From: JADJLQ01 sp038251405
GTDB lineage: Bacteria; Bacteroidota; Bacteroidia; Chitinophagales; Saprospiraceae
Direction of reading: 5' to 3'
Length of the DNA stretch: 64,000 nt
Assembly: GCA_038251405.1 (NCBI GenBank)
Contig: JBBSBH010000019.1
Location: 29,157 to 93,156 of the forward strand
Under the pieces are notes generated by a model. The model made no database searches, was not told where the DNA came from, and was given only the letters and a program-made list of their open reading frames with translations. The translations under genes and the position numbers were made by a program. This document shows positions 63,931-64,000 of this stretch, in pieces. The stretch's first letter is position 1. Each line of letters starts with the position of its first letter.

Positions 63931-64000
63931 TCAACTTACCCGTGCTACACTGTCAGGTGCCCATGTCGATGGACATTTAGGGTGGTTGTGAGCAAGTGAG

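Overview
The window reads as chromosome from a Bacteroidota bacterium, most likely the Saprospiria/Chitinophaga side of the phylum. The support is: T9SS cargo tails of both kinds (a Por_Secre_tail-type end and two CHU_C gliding-type ends), PorP/SprF and PorV-like membrane proteins, a TonB-dependent receptor with a carboxypeptidase-regulatory-like domain, AT-rich DNA, almost no Shine-Dalgarno sequences, and promoter-like TAnnTTTG boxes. No rRNA or CRISPR was seen. One tRNA (CAU anticodon) is present.

Layout. (1) 200-6452: a uronate catabolic run (uxaB, uxaC, two PfkB-type KDG kinases, a YhcH-like protein, a KDPG aldolase), continued after an interruption by a secreted carboxylesterase and an ExuT-like MFS transporter (7821-10840). 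The interruption (6480-7780) holds two nuclease-fold genes, one frameshifted, and the tail of a lost copy of the other. (2) 10919-10992: tRNA. (3) 11121-21452: two giant secreted LRR/Ig/CHU_C proteins that are mosaic tandem duplicates, each preceded by a short ORF that looks like the stump of an older gene. (4) 21495-22612: three small lipoproteins. (5) 22640-24640: a REP-like palindrome field around an IS200-type (RAYT-like) transposase. (6) 24649-34066: a caspase-fold protein with EF-hand-like loops, a dockerin-bearing T9SS cargo, and, divergently, an ECF sigma factor, a membrane protein that may be its anti-sigma factor, an M48-like TPR peptidase and PorP/SprF. (7) 34124-34732: an Uma2 gene broken by one stop codon. 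(8) 34792-42918: housekeeping genes (panC, panD, a flippase-like protein, the heptose adenylyltransferase rfaE2, Nif3, a zinc-ribbon protein, a TPR protein, a hydrolase, cutC) with a 30-codon membrane ORF that has its own terminator. (9) 42977-46993: a BNR/VPS10-like protein and an SDR. (10) 47471-56100: a TonB receptor, a giant T9SS-type protein and a PorV-like protein. (11) 56207-57791: an AT-rich three-gene cassette of unknown function followed by a decayed MNT nucleotidyltransferase. (12) 57811-64000: multiheme cytochrome c, outer-membrane barrel, OB-fold lipoprotein and the CcsBA cytochrome c maturation protein, all on the minus strand.

How the parts work together. The first block would import hexuronates and convert galacturonate through tagaturonate towards KDG, KDPG, pyruvate and glyceraldehyde-3-phosphate. 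The altronate dehydratase step is not in the window. The T9SS components and cargoes point to a surface rich in large adhesin-like proteins. The last block couples an extracytoplasmic multiheme cytochrome to its maturation enzyme. The least explained parts are the REP/RAYT field, the LRR mosaic, the 56.2-57.8 kb cassette, the caspase with calcium-type loops, and the 30-residue ORF. Every functional call rests on reading motifs by eye; no database search was run.
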